Source: an uncultured Aquimarina sp. (lineage in GTDB: Bacteria > Bacteroidota > Bacteroidia > Flavobacteriales > Flavobacteriaceae). Taken from it: 64,000 nt of DNA. The stretch is taken from the NCBI GenBank assembly GCA_947496705.1, contig CANMDW010000003.1, forward strand, positions 153,622-217,621, given 5' to 3'. Both the position numbers and the translations under genes were made by a program. The notes below the pieces were generated by a model, which worked only from the letters and a program-made list of their open reading frames with translations, did no database searches and was not told the DNA's origin. Below, piece after piece: positions 1 to 8,224 of the stretch (positions are counted from its first letter, which is position 1; every line of letters starts with the position of its first letter).

Positions 1-201
1 ACCATTAATGACTAGCATGATACATATAAGAACATTAGGCAATGTTATTTTCAAAAACAATATGATAAAAGAAATGACGAACAATGGTGGTATTACGTTT
101 TTAGGTTTACGCAATATTACCTACAACCAAAGCACTCAACAAGGAATTGGTGGTGTCAAAAGGTGTCATGAAAGGTCTATTATTTAAAAAAAGAAGATTA
201 T
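1..201. other. Left edge, no assignable gene
   Basis: The first 200 bases contain two short overlapping open frames on the plus strand. One runs from position 2 to a stop at 185-187; the other runs from after a stop at 13-15 to a TGA near 169. Either could be the tail of a gene cut by the window edge, but neither matches a family I recognise. I assign no gene here. Confidence 0.4.
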
Positions 202-1878
202 TTATGTTAATGCCTGGATAAAACTTTCGAGTTCGATATCCTGCGGAACATTCATTTTTTTACGGATACGACGACGCATTGATTTTACAGAATCTGATGA
301 GACATTACGAATCGTCATGATTTCTTTGATAGAAAGATCAAGACGCAACAGTGCACATACCTCACGTTCTCCTTTGGTCAATTCTGAAAATTGTTTTTGA
401 AGATTGCTATCAAAATTTTTGTTTACAGCATCTATTTTTTCTTGTAGGTCTGATAATTTACTTTCTGTCTCAATTTGCAATCTTAATTGTGTAGTTAATG
501 AATTTAGTGATTGCTTTATATTTTGAGGGTCTAAACTAGCAATATCAGTTTTCAACTTATCCAACAATTCTTCTTTAAATGCCAAACGCATACTATTATC
601 AGCAACCAATCGCTTAATATCTTCTTCTTTACCCTTAATTTCCTGATCTAATATCTTTTTTTCATTCTCATACGTAGCTTTGGTCAATTTTGAACGTTGC
701 TGATAATTGTGCCGTACCAAATAACCAATAATAACAGCTCCCAAAAGTGTAACTAGTAATAAGGCAAAGTATAATTTCTTTTTTGAAGATTCTGCTTGTG
801 CCAAAAGTTCTACTTCTCTTTTCTCTTGAGCAAATTGGAGGCTATCTGCCTGTTTTTGTTTTTGAAATTTATAATTTAATTCTAATGCTTGTATTCTTTT
901 TGCATTTTCCAGATTAAAGATCTCATCAGATTTTCTATTGAATTTCCGATAATTTTGATAAGCATCTTCAAAATCTCCCATTTTAGAATTAATAAAACTC
1001 TTTCTACGATACGCAACCGAAATACGTTCATTAAAATTTTCTTCAAGAGCTATTTGTAATGAAGAATCTGCATACTTCAAAGAGTTTTGCCAATCCTTCA
1101 TTTTTTTATAATCATTAGAAAGGTTGTAATACTCTACGCATATAGAAAGGCGTTTTCCTATTTCTTTATAAAATTTTAAATTAGCTTTTTTAAGAGGTAT
1201 CGATTTATCAAACATGCCTTGTATACCATATAAAGCACCTAAATTTCCATATACTCCATGCAGATCTTCTTTACTGTCTATAATTGTAAAAAAACCTTCT
1301 GCTTTTTGATAACAAATTAATGCAGAATCCAATTGTTTGTTTTGTCGATACGATACCCCAAGCATATTATAGCCAGCTCCTAATCCAAAAGTATCTTTTG
1401 CCTGGCCTTTTAATTGAATTGCCTTTTTATAATTCTCTATGGCTTTACGATGCTCTTTCTGATAACGATATACCAGTGCCATATTGTGATATACATCTGC
1501 TGATTTAGAAATTGTATGGGTTTGCTCATAGTATTTCAAAGCCGCTATATAATATTCGATTGCTTTTGGATAATTAGCCTTTCTTCGTTGCACCACACCC
1601 AATTGTAGATATAGTGCAGCTCTAAGCTTTTCATACGGGTCTCCTGGTTCATTTTCAATTAACTCCAAACCTCGATTAAGATAATCTTCAGCCAAACTAA
1701 AATCGCGTTTTAGTTGATACTTGCCTATCGCTAGTAACGCTTTTACCTTAGCAGTATCTTCAACTACTACATCTAATACAGATTTTAGGCGTACTAATGT
1801 AGTGTCTTTTTCTTGAGAAAAAACAGACAGAATAGGTATAAGGCACAAGAATAAAATGGGATAAAATGATGACCGCAT
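202..1878 (-). CDS. TPR-repeat membrane protein with C-terminal LuxR-like HTH
   Basis: A 558-residue protein with an N-terminal signal or anchor (SFYPILFLCLIPILSVFSQ). About 300 residues of TPR-type helical repeats follow, then a transmembrane helix near residue 380 (FALLLVTLLGAVIIGYLV), a coiled coil, and a C-terminal helix-turn-helix (LTKGEREVCALLRLDLSIKE). This architecture is a common Bacteroidota family of membrane-tethered regulators in which periplasmic TPRs face a cytoplasmic DNA-binding domain. I chose the ATG at 1878 because it starts the signal peptide. The upstream TTG at 1917 overlaps a TATATTTG promoter box. The target genes are unknown. Confidence 0.85.
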   Translation of the reverse strand: MRSSFYPILFLCLIPILSVFSQEKDTTLVRLKSVLDVVVEDTAKVKALLAIGKYQLKRDFSLAEDYLNRGLELIENEPGDPYEKLRAALYLQLGVVQRRKANYPKAIEYYIAALKYYEQTHTISKSADVYHNMALVYRYQKEHRKAIENYKKAIQLKGQAKDTFGLGAGYNMLGVSYRQNKQLDSALICYQKAEGFFTIIDSKEDLHGVYGNLGALYGIQGMFDKSIPLKKANLKFYKEIGKRLSICVEYYNLSNDYKKMKDWQNSLKYADSSLQIALEENFNERISVAYRRKSFINSKMGDFEDAYQNYRKFNRKSDEIFNLENAKRIQALELNYKFQKQKQADSLQFAQEKREVELLAQAESSKKKLYFALLLVTLLGAVIIGYLVRHNYQQRSKLTKATYENEKKILDQEIKGKEEDIKRLVADNSMRLAFKEELLDKLKTDIASLDPQNIKQSLNSLTTQLRLQIETESKLSDLQEKIDAVNKNFDSNLQKQFSELTKGEREVCALLRLDLSIKEIMTIRNVSSDSVKSMRRRIRKKMNVPQDIELESFIQALT

Positions 1879-1914
1879 CTTAAATTTTTCTAAAAAAATA
1901 GGGTTCACGACTAT

Positions 1915-1922
1915 CAAATATA
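1915..1922 (-). promoter_or_regulatory. -7 box of the TPR/HTH gene
   Basis: TATATTTG on the minus strand fits the Bacteroidota -7 consensus TAnnTTTG. It lies 37 bases upstream of the ATG at 1878. No good -33 box is evident. Confidence 0.5.
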
Positions 1923-1945
1923 CACTTATCTAATCTTTTATTAAC

Positions 1946-1953
1946 TAATTTTG
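1946..1953 (+). promoter_or_regulatory. -7 box of the hydroxyacid dehydrogenase gene
   Basis: TAATTTTG matches TAnnTTTG. It would place transcription start near 1960, between the box and the ATG at 1972. The TTG inside the box is therefore not the translation start. Confidence 0.5.
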
Positions 1954-1971
1954 AATCTCAATATCACATAT

Positions 1972-2913
1972 ATGAAAGTCCTTCACCTAGATACCAATCA
2001 CCCCCTAATCCGTGAGCAACTTGCTACTGCTGGTTTTAAAAATGACGAAGATTATACATCTTCTAAATCTGAGGTTGAAGATAAAATAGCCATGTATGAC
2101 GGAATCATCATCCGCAGTCGATTTGCCATCGACAAAACCTTTCTCGATAAAGCCAAAAACCTAAAATTTATTGGCCGTGTGGGTGCAGGATTAGAAAACA
2201 TCGATATCAAACATGCCGAGAAACTAGGTGTCAGGTTATTTAATGCACCTGAAGGGAATCGCAATGCCGTAGGAGAACATACATTGGGTATGTTATTATC
2301 ATTATTCAACAAACTAAATAATGCAGATCAAAGTATTCGGGAAGGAAAATGGCTTCGCGAAGCGCACCGCGGGATAGAACTAGATGGTAAAACTGTTGGC
2401 ATTATCGGCTATGGAAATATGGGAAGAGCCTTTGCACGTAAGCTTCGTGGCTTTAATGTCGAAATTATCTGTTATGACATTCTAGAAGATGTAGAAAACA
2501 GTGATGCTACCCAAGTAACTCTTGTAGAGCTTTTTAAAAAAACTGATGTCCTAAGTTTGCACACTCCCGAAACTCCAAAAACCATTGGGATGATTAATAA
2601 AACTTTCATAAATAAGTTCAAAAAACCATTTTGGCTCATCAATACCGCTCGTGGAAAAAGTGTAGTCACCTCAAACTTGGTTGAAGCATTGAAAAATGGT
2701 AAAATCCTTGGAGCAGGTTTAGATGTATTAGAATATGAAAAATCTTCTTTCGAGAATTTGTTTACCCAAAAAAAGGAGATGCCGCAAGCATTACAAGAAT
2801 TGCTCAAAATGGATAACGTGATCCTAAGCCCTCACATAGCCGGTTGGACGGTCGAATCCAAAAAAAAATTAGCACAAACCATAGTAGATAAAATAAAAGC
2901 CGAATTTTGTTAA
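1972..2913 (+). CDS. D-isomer-specific 2-hydroxyacid dehydrogenase (SerA-like)
   Basis: A 313-residue NAD-dependent 2-hydroxyacid dehydrogenase. The Rossmann motif GIIGYGNMGRAFARKL is near residue 147. The catalytic arginine lies in INTARGKSV, the acidic residue in the GAGLDVLEYE segment, and the catalytic histidine in SPHIAGWT. It lacks the C-terminal ACT domain of long SerA enzymes, so the substrate (3-phosphoglycerate or another 2-hydroxyacid) cannot be fixed from sequence. The start is the ATG at 1972; the in-frame TTG at 1951 lies within a promoter box. The stop overlaps the next gene's start, suggesting co-translation. Confidence 0.9.
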   Translation: MKVLHLDTNHPLIREQLATAGFKNDEDYTSSKSEVEDKIAMYDGIIIRSRFAIDKTFLDKAKNLKFIGRVGAGLENIDIKHAEKLGVRLFNAPEGNRNAVGEHTLGMLLSLFNKLNNADQSIREGKWLREAHRGIELDGKTVGIIGYGNMGRAFARKLRGFNVEIICYDILEDVENSDATQVTLVELFKKTDVLSLHTPETPKTIGMINKTFINKFKKPFWLINTARGKSVVTSNLVEALKNGKILGAGLDVLEYEKSSFENLFTQKKEMPQALQELLKMDNVILSPHIAGWTVESKKKLAQTIVDKIKAEFC

Positions 2914-3527
2914 AAGCAGTTTATACAACATTACTTTCCAACTATTCTGATGATTCAAAGCATATTGAATCGTTATGGGATGCCATTACGAAAAAACACG
3001 GCGCAAAGAATCGATATTATCACAATCTATCTCACTTAGAACATCTTTACCATAGTTTGGTCGAGGTCAAAATACACATCCGGGATTGGGATATACTATT
3101 ATTTGCGTTGTTTTATCACGATTATATCTACAATGTACTCAAACAAGACAACGAAGAACAAAGTGCCAAGAAAGTGATAGAAATATTGCATTCATTGAAT
3201 ATTGAAAAAAATAGAATTACACATTGCGAAGAAATAATCCTCGCCACAAAGGGGCATAATATTTCTAAAAACAGTGATGTAAATTACTTTACAGATGCAG
3301 ATCTTTCAATTTTAGGAAGTGATTGGAAAAACTACACAACCTATTTCAGCAATGTAAGAAAAGAATATAAATACTACCCCGATTTCTTATATAATAAGGG
3401 TAGAATCAAAGTACTTCAACATTTTATTAAGATGCCAAGGATCTTTAAAACTGATTATTTCTACAACCAATTTGAGTCTCGGGCCAAAGACAATCTGCAG
3501 CAGGAAATTAATTTACTTTCCAAATAG
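2907..3527 (+). CDS. HD-superfamily metal-dependent phosphohydrolase-like protein
   Basis: A 206-residue protein of the predicted metal-dependent HD superfamily (COG4339 type). Histidine/aspartate motifs include RYYHNLSHLEHLY near residue 40 and ALFYHDYIYN near residue 70. The activity and substrate of this family are not established. The likely start is TTG at 2907, overlapping the dehydrogenase stop by seven bases. No ATG occurs early enough to keep the first HD helix, and the overlap suggests translational coupling. Confidence 0.8.
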   Translation: MLKAVYTTLLSNYSDDSKHIESLWDAITKKHGAKNRYYHNLSHLEHLYHSLVEVKIHIRDWDILLFALFYHDYIYNVLKQDNEEQSAKKVIEILHSLNIEKNRITHCEEIILATKGHNISKNSDVNYFTDADLSILGSDWKNYTTYFSNVRKEYKYYPDFLYNKGRIKVLQHFIKMPRIFKTDYFYNQFESRAKDNLQQEINLLSK

Positions 3528-3564
3528 TGTCTGGCCAGCATTCGAACAGGGAGAGGTAAATAGG

Positions 3565-3608
3565 AAACCCTGCCTGGATCGGCAAACAGGGCTCGAGGAA
3601 TTCTTTAG
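3565..3608 (-). repeat. Dispersed GC-rich palindromic repeat, copy A
   Basis: An imperfect palindrome (CCCTG...CAGGG) is followed by CTCGAGGAATTCTTTAG at 3592-3608. The reverse complement of that 17-mer occurs exactly at 38337-38353 beside a similar palindrome, so both are copies of one intergenic repeat family in opposite orientations. Confidence 0.7.
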
Positions 3609-3637
3609 ATAAAAAAGAGTTTTCATACATTTATAGG

Positions 3638-4054
3638 GTGAGGAAAACAATTTTCATTTTTGCCGCTTTGGTTGTAGCACTGCTTGCTCTTTTTCAGTTA
3701 AGTAAATACAGTGTACTTACAGGAGATTCATCGATAGAAACGGTAATTGCGGTTATCGCTATCGTTTTCTTCGTTATTGGTGTGATTATTAACAAGAGAG
3801 TACTGCATAAGGCAAAAACCACTACTCATAGAATAGATCATAAGAAAATTTCTGCACTGGGATTGAGCAAACGTGAATATGAAGTGTTATGCGAAGTGGC
3901 TTCGGGATTATCTAACAAAGAAATCGCAGAAAAACTTTTTGTTTCAGAAAGCACCATCAAAACACACGTCTCTAATATATTGGTGAAACTAGATGCCAAA
4001 CGTCGTACACAGGCTATACAAATAGCAAAAGAACTTCAGATAATATCTGTTTAA
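3638..4054 (+). CDS. Membrane-anchored LuxR-family HTH regulator
   Basis: A 138-residue protein with two predicted transmembrane helices ([18 protein letters not shown] and [20 protein letters not shown]) and a C-terminal LuxR/GerE helix-turn-helix. The HTH spans about residues 70-135, including [20 protein letters not shown] and [17 protein letters not shown]. It has no receiver domain, so it may sense through the membrane part or a partner. The start is GTG at 3638 and no ATG is available. In Flavobacteriia such small HTH proteins commonly precede a DUF4199 gene, as here. Confidence 0.8.
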   Translation: MRKTIFIFAALVVALLALFQLSKYSVLTGDSSIETVIAVIAIVFFVIGVIINKRVLHKAKTTTHRIDHKKISALGLSKREYEVLCEVASGLSNKEIAEKLFVSESTIKTHVSNILVKLDAKRRTQAIQIAKELQIISV

Positions 4055-4062
4055 ACCATAAT

Positions 4063-4098
4063 CATACTAAAGTGGGATACTTTTCATACTTTAGTATG
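4063..4098. promoter_or_regulatory. Perfect 11-bp inverted repeat between HTH and DUF4199 genes
   Basis: CATACTAAAGT (4063-4073) and ACTTTAGTATG (4088-4098) are exact reverse complements with a 14-base loop. No T-run follows, so it could be an operator for the upstream HTH protein or a transcript structure rather than a simple terminator. Confidence 0.6.
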
Positions 4099-4155
4099 AG
4101 TGCTAATAATCAACCTCAACCTACTTTTGGGTAAAACTTTTAAATATTCTATCCT

Positions 4156-4674
4156 ATGAAAAATACAGTAATACGTTACGGAGTCTATAGTGCCATAACT
4201 ATATGTGCATTAGCTCTTGCAGGATGGTTTCTAGGGAAAAACCTTGATTATTCTATACAAGAAGTCATTGGCTATACCGGTATGGTAGTATCCTTACTCT
4301 TTGTCTTTTTTGGAATCAAACACTTTAGGGACAAAGAAAATAATGGTGCGGTTTCCTTCGGAAAAGCACTTTTAATAGGAGTATTGATCTCTCTGATTGC
4401 GGCGCTGGCCTTTGGGATACTGGATATAATCTATATCAAGTACATCAATCCCGATTTTGTTACAGAATACTATGCACACTATGTCGAACAGATGCGAACT
4501 TCTCTTCCTGAAGCCGAATTTCAAACAAAACTAGCCGAACTAGAATCACAAAAAGAATTGTTTTCAAACACCTTTATGAACTTCTTCTTAATGTTTGCCA
4601 CCGTATTGATCATTGGATTTATAATTTCATTAATTTCTGCACTTATACTACAACGCAAACCTGCAAACGATTAA
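4156..4674 (+). CDS. DUF4199 domain membrane protein
   Basis: A 172-residue integral membrane protein with about four hydrophobic helices: residues 8-27, 38-54, 73-95 and 140-165. The central soluble loop carries the acidic/amphipathic segment typical of DUF4199 (YAHYVEQMRTSLPEAEFQ). The family is widespread in Bacteroidota and its function is unknown. It follows the LuxR-type HTH gene by about 100 bases, with a perfect inverted repeat in between, which suggests the HTH protein may control it. Confidence 0.8.
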   Translation: MKNTVIRYGVYSAITICALALAGWFLGKNLDYSIQEVIGYTGMVVSLLFVFFGIKHFRDKENNGAVSFGKALLIGVLISLIAALAFGILDIIYIKYINPDFVTEYYAHYVEQMRTSLPEAEFQTKLAELESQKELFSNTFMNFFLMFATVLIIGFIISLISALILQRKPAND

Positions 4675-4684
4675 AACATATAGC

Positions 4685-5143
4685 ATGCAATACGACGTAA
4701 AAACACCAGACGATTATATCGCCGCCATTCCCAAAGAACGACAAGAAGCAATGAGTACTTTAAGAAAAGTTATTAAAGACAATCTCCCGGAAGGTTTTTC
4801 TGAAGAAATAAGTTATGGCATGATTGGCTATGTTATACCACACAAGATATATCCCAATGGATATCATGTTGATCCCAAATTACCGCTGCCTTTTATAAAT
4901 ATCGCATCGCAAAAGAACTTTATTGCGGTTTATCATAGTGGAATTTATACCAACGCGGCCCTAATGGATTGGTTTGTTGGTGAATACCCTAAGCATGTGA
5001 AAACAAAACTGGATATGGGAAAAAGTTGTATTCGATTCAAAAAAACAGATCAAATCCCTATGGAACTCATAGGTGAATTAGCGGCAAAAATGACCGTGCA
5101 AGAATGGATTGATATTTATGAAAGTAATGTGAAAAAGAAATAG
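4685..5143 (+). CDS. DUF1801 (YdhG-like) protein
   Basis: A 152-residue cytoplasmic protein of the DUF1801 family. It begins with the characteristic DDYIAAIPKERQEAMSTLRK segment and has the EEISYGMIGYVI core and a C-terminal MTVQEWIDIYE helix. DUF1801 includes proteins related to Fra-like iron chaperones, but the role here is unproven. It lies 10 bases after the DUF4199 gene, so the two are probably co-transcribed. Confidence 0.8.
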   Translation: MQYDVKTPDDYIAAIPKERQEAMSTLRKVIKDNLPEGFSEEISYGMIGYVIPHKIYPNGYHVDPKLPLPFINIASQKNFIAVYHSGIYTNAALMDWFVGEYPKHVKTKLDMGKSCIRFKKTDQIPMELIGELAAKMTVQEWIDIYESNVKKK

Positions 5144-5286
5144 GGATATTTACTAACATATAATAACCCGTTGTGTATTTGCTCGTCGGCAGACAGAAGA
5201 AATGAGGCAATCTGTATAGATCGAAAGGTTACTTCGTCACATATTCTTCATAATGACAATAAGTATTAAAAAACAAATAATCAATT

Positions 5287-5673
5287 ATGAAAAAAAGAGT
5301 TACAGGATTGGGCGGGTTCTTTTTTAAGACCAAAGATCCAAAAGCAACAAAAGAATGGTATGGGAAGCACTTAGGGCTACCGGTAGATGATTATGGGTGT
5401 ACCTTCTGGTGGAAAGATAAGGAGGGTAATGATTGCTCTACACAATGGAGTCCTTTCAAGGACGACACTACCTATTTTGCACCAAGTAAAAAGGAATTTA
5501 TGATGAATTTCAGAGTGGATAACCTGATCGAACTTCTTGAAACCCTTAAAAATGAAGGAGTAACGGTGCTAGATAAGGTAGAAGAATATGAATATGGTAA
5601 GTTTGGATGGATTATAGATCCAGAAGGCAATAAAATAGAGCTTTGGGAGCCTGTGGATAAAGCGTTCTTATAA
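5287..5673 (+). CDS. VOC-family (glyoxalase/bleomycin-resistance-like) protein
   Basis: A 128-residue single-unit vicinal-oxygen-chelate protein. The beta-alpha-beta pattern begins GLGGFFFKTKDPKATKEWYG and ends with the metal-site strand IDPEGNKIELWEP. The substrate is unknown; such small VOC proteins range from lyases to isomerases. The region 5144-5286 upstream holds a 12-base piece (5185-5196) shared with the dispersed palindrome at 18774-18785. Confidence 0.85.
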   Translation: MKKRVTGLGGFFFKTKDPKATKEWYGKHLGLPVDDYGCTFWWKDKEGNDCSTQWSPFKDDTTYFAPSKKEFMMNFRVDNLIELLETLKNEGVTVLDKVEEYEYGKFGWIIDPEGNKIELWEPVDKAFL

Positions 5674-5696
5674 ACTAACCCATAATGAGCATAATA

Positions 5697-5726
5697 AAAT
5701 AAGGTTGGTTAAAACCAACCTTATTT
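5697..5726. terminator. Bidirectional terminator hairpin
   Basis: AAATAAGGTTGGTT and AACCAACCTTATTT form a 14-bp perfect stem with A/T tracts on both sides. It lies between convergent genes ending at 5673 and 5770. Confidence 0.8.
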
Positions 5727-5769
5727 CTATATAATCAAAAAGGTGAATTCGATGTCTCTTCTGTGATTA

Positions 5770-6192
5770 TTACATAAAGAAGAAAAGAGAAGCTACAATC
5801 ATCCAAACACCTACTATAATACCTAAAACTCCCAACTTACCTTGTTTTGGTGCTAATTTCTCTCTAAGACGATTTGCTTTTTCTTTTGCTTCTTCGCTCT
5901 TAGACAAAAAATACTTACTTATAAGACCAAATCCAAGCATAAAACCTAATACTGCCGATACCACATTTCCTGCTAACAGCGTTATCCACCAAATAGGATA
6001 TGTTGTAAGCCATCCTAAGTTTAGAACTGCAGAAATAATACCCCAAACGCCCCAAATACAAAATATAAACCCAATCCAACCCTGATAAGGTTCGATTTTT
6101 GCTAAAAGTTCTTTTGCATTTGGCTTTTTAGACAGCAATAACGATGGTACTGCGATAATACTTAATACGATTAATGAGATTCCCCAAATCAT
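5770..6192 (-). CDS. Hypothetical four-helix membrane protein
   Basis: A 140-residue protein with four hydrophobic segments: residues 2-20, 36-58, 68-92 and 120-139. A basic cytoplasmic loop ([20 protein letters not shown]) lies before the last helix. I do not recognise the family. It is convergent with the VOC gene and stands alone. Confidence 0.75.
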   Translation of the reverse strand: MIWGISLIVLSIIAVPSLLLSKKPNAKELLAKIEPYQGWIGFIFCIWGVWGIISAVLNLGWLTTYPIWWITLLAGNVVSAVLGFMLGFGLISKYFLSKSEEAKEKANRLREKLAPKQGKLGVLGIIVGVWMIVASLFFFM

Positions 6193-6391
6193 AGTTTTTA
6201 AATTTAAAAGGGTTAGTATTTATTCTAGTTGTTATACCAAATATAGCAATTAATTTCACTTATCAAAATGTATTATTCTATAGTTACTTAATATAACAAA
6301 ACATACTGTGCCTAAATATTCCTAGTAATCATCTTATGTTTAATTGATATTTTTTGTAATTTTCTCCAAATTATAAATCAATTTAAACAAC

Positions 6392-6742
6392 ATGAGTGAA
6401 GAAAACAACAATTTGGGGGATGACATAAAAAAAGGGGCCGAAGAAGCAGCCGAAGCCGCCAAAGAAGCTGCCAGTGATTTTGCTAATGACGCCAAAGAAA
6501 TTATTAATTCACAGGAAAATAAAAAGGTAATTGCTGGTATATTAGGTATCGTAATTGGCTCATTGGGAATTCATAAATTCATTTTGGGATATACCAAAGA
6601 AGGAATAATACAAATTGTGATCACATTTGTTACTTGTGGAGCAGGTGGTTTAATTGGATTAATCGAAGGTATTATTTATCTCACTAAATCTGATGAAGAA
6701 TTCTACCAGACATACCAGGTAGGCAGAAAACCCTGGTTCTAA
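6392..6742 (+). CDS. TM2 domain-containing protein
   Basis: A 116-residue protein. Residues 1-40 are an alanine/lysine/glutamate-rich helix (KKGAEEAAEAAKEAASDFAN), and the rest is a TM2 domain with two helices (IAGILGIVIGSLGIHKFILG and VITFVTCGAGGLIGLIEGI). TM2 domains are found in many bacterial membrane proteins without a settled function. The region 6193-6391 between this gene and its divergent neighbour is AT-rich; I see no other feature there. Confidence 0.85.
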   Translation: MSEENNNLGDDIKKGAEEAAEAAKEAASDFANDAKEIINSQENKKVIAGILGIVIGSLGIHKFILGYTKEGIIQIVITFVTCGAGGLIGLIEGIIYLTKSDEEFYQTYQVGRKPWF

Positions 6743-6750
6743 AACATCCC

Positions 6751-6787
6751 AAAGTCGGGAAAAATAATACTCCGGCTTTTTTATTTC
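6751..6787 (+). terminator. Terminator after the TM2 gene
   Basis: AAAGTCGG (6751-6758) pairs with CCGGCTTT (6772-6779), allowing one G-U pair, and is followed by a T-rich tract. Confidence 0.55.
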
Positions 6788-6790
6788 GAT

Positions 6791-6816
6791 TTAATATCGT
6801 AATATTGCGATATTAA
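6791..6816. promoter_or_regulatory. Likely ArsR operator palindrome
   Basis: TTAATATCG and CGATATTAA are perfect 9-bp arms around an 8-base spacer. The site ends 9 bases before the arsR start. ArsR/SmtB repressors bind AT-rich imperfect palindromes over their own promoters, so this is the natural autoregulatory site. Confidence 0.65.
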
Positions 6817-6825
6817 AATATAACA

Positions 6826-7149
6826 ATGGGAATTACCAAAACGCAAATATTCGATCGGCAACAAAACGAATTGGCTCAATTTTTCAAAATACTTGGTCAT
6901 CCTGCCCGTATTGCTATTCTTCAATATATCAGCAAACAAGATGTGTGTATTTGCAATGATCTTGTAGAAGAAATTGGCCTGGCTCAAGCCACCATATCAC
7001 AACATCTTAAAGAATTAAAAAGCATAGGATTACTGAAAGGAGAAATTGAAGGAAAAAGTATGTGTTACTGTATCGATATTGATCGATGGAACGCTCTGCA
7101 GGAAAACTTAAATCTGTTTTTTAATACCACCAAAAAGAATTGTTGTTAA
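6826..7149 (+). CDS. arsR: ArsR/SmtB-family metalloregulator
   Basis: A 107-residue winged-helix repressor. The domain runs from FFKILGHPARIAILQYI through the recognition helix AQATISQHLKELKSIGLLKG. A Cys-x-Cys pair in DVCICNDL corresponds to the metal-binding helix of arsenic-responsive ArsR proteins, and the C-terminus ends in a further Cys pair. It heads a DUF6428/GNAT/ArsC operon, which supports arsenic sensing. Genes downstream follow within 10-60 bases. Confidence 0.88.
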   Translation: MGITKTQIFDRQQNELAQFFKILGHPARIAILQYISKQDVCICNDLVEEIGLAQATISQHLKELKSIGLLKGEIEGKSMCYCIDIDRWNALQENLNLFFNTTKKNCC

Positions 7150-7178
7150 ACCAAAGTAATCTTAAAAATCTATACAAA

Positions 7179-7664
7179 ATGAATACATCAGAATTTATCA
7201 CCTTATTAGCAGAACACCAGGGAAAATCATTACTGTTTGAATATGCTCCCAAAATGTTGGTAGGAACCAATTATCACATTACCGAAGTAAAACATATCAC
7301 CATTGATGCAGTAGATTGCGGCGCAGGAACCGATTCCTGGAAAGAAACCATCATTCAACTTTGGGAAAGCCCTGGCGAATTGGGCAAACCAGACTATATG
7401 AGTACCTATAAAGCGCTGGAAATACTTAGAAAAGTAGGGTCAATGAAAGCCTATGAAATGGATGCCCTGGTGAAAATAGAATACGGAAATGCCATGTTTC
7501 ATACTGCACAATTACATGTCACGGGTTTTGAAACTAAAGAAGGACTATTAATTTTAAAACTTTCTGTACAACCAACCGATTGTAAAGCAAAAGAAACTTG
7601 TGGAGTACCCGAAACGGCCATTGCTCAGGATGCGGCATGTGCTCCCGGTAGCGGATGCTGCTAG
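7179..7664 (+). CDS. DUF6428 protein of arsenic operons
   Basis: A 161-residue cytoplasmic protein of the DUF6428 type that recurs in Bacteroidota arsenic operons. The C-terminal tail is cysteine-rich, with seven cysteines in the last 35 residues ending in GSGCC, which could bind arsenite or another thiophilic metalloid (inference). I used the ATG at 7179; the upstream in-frame TTG codons overlap the end of arsR. The gene lies between arsR and the GNAT gene. Confidence 0.8.
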   Translation: MNTSEFITLLAEHQGKSLLFEYAPKMLVGTNYHITEVKHITIDAVDCGAGTDSWKETIIQLWESPGELGKPDYMSTYKALEILRKVGSMKAYEMDALVKIEYGNAMFHTAQLHVTGFETKEGLLILKLSVQPTDCKAKETCGVPETAIAQDAACAPGSGCC

Positions 7665-7709
7665 TCCTTAACCTTGCCTACCACCAGACTTGTTTCTGGA
7701 TCTGTTTTT

Positions 7710-8207
7710 ATGAACACTAATATTCACATAACAAACTTTACCAAAAAAGACTGGCCTGTGATCTCAAAAATCTATCATGAAGGGATTATTACTGGGATTG
7801 CCACTTTTGAAACCCAAATACCCACCTGGGAACAGTGGGATGATACTCATATAAAATCTTGCAGGCTGAAAGTTATTTACAAAGATGAAATTGTTGGCTG
7901 GGCTGCACTATCTCCTGCTTCAAAAAGAGAAGTTTATAAAGGTGTAGCCGAAATTAGCATTTATATAACATCAAAATATAGAAAATTAAATATTGGAAAA
8001 TTACTTTTGTCCAAATTGATTTCGGCAAGTGAAAAGGAAGGATTCTGGACCTTGCAGGCAGGGATTTTTAGCAATAACAAGCCAAGCATCGCTTTGCATA
8101 GATCTTTAGGGTTTCGAGAAATCGGTTATCGTGAAAAAGTAGGAAAATTACACGATATTTGGTATGATAATACCATTTTAGAAAGACGAAGTAAACTAAT
8201 AATATAA
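7710..8207 (+). CDS. ArsN1-like GNAT N-acetyltransferase
   Basis: A 165-residue GNAT of the phosphinothricin-acetyltransferase group: HEGIITGIATFETQIPTWEQ near the N-terminus, the acetyl-CoA loop region KYRKLNIGKLLL near residue 103, and SIALHRSLGFREIGYREKVG near the end. Members in arsenic operons (ArsN1) acetylate arsinothricin-type organoarsenicals, so that substrate is plausible from context. The start is the ATG at 7710, which gives the conserved N-terminus; the upstream TTG-led extension is not needed. Confidence 0.82.
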   Translation: MNTNIHITNFTKKDWPVISKIYHEGIITGIATFETQIPTWEQWDDTHIKSCRLKVIYKDEIVGWAALSPASKREVYKGVAEISIYITSKYRKLNIGKLLLSKLISASEKEGFWTLQAGIFSNNKPSIALHRSLGFREIGYREKVGKLHDIWYDNTILERRSKLII

Positions 8208-8224
8208 CCACAAAACACCACATA

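Noticed and set aside
1..187. Truncated gene at the left edge
   Set aside because: Two competing short frames, neither with a recognisable domain; evidence is insufficient for a CDS.
1320..1508. Plus-strand ORF inside the TPR regulator
   Set aside because: Antisense shadow of a well-supported gene; no motif or promoter.
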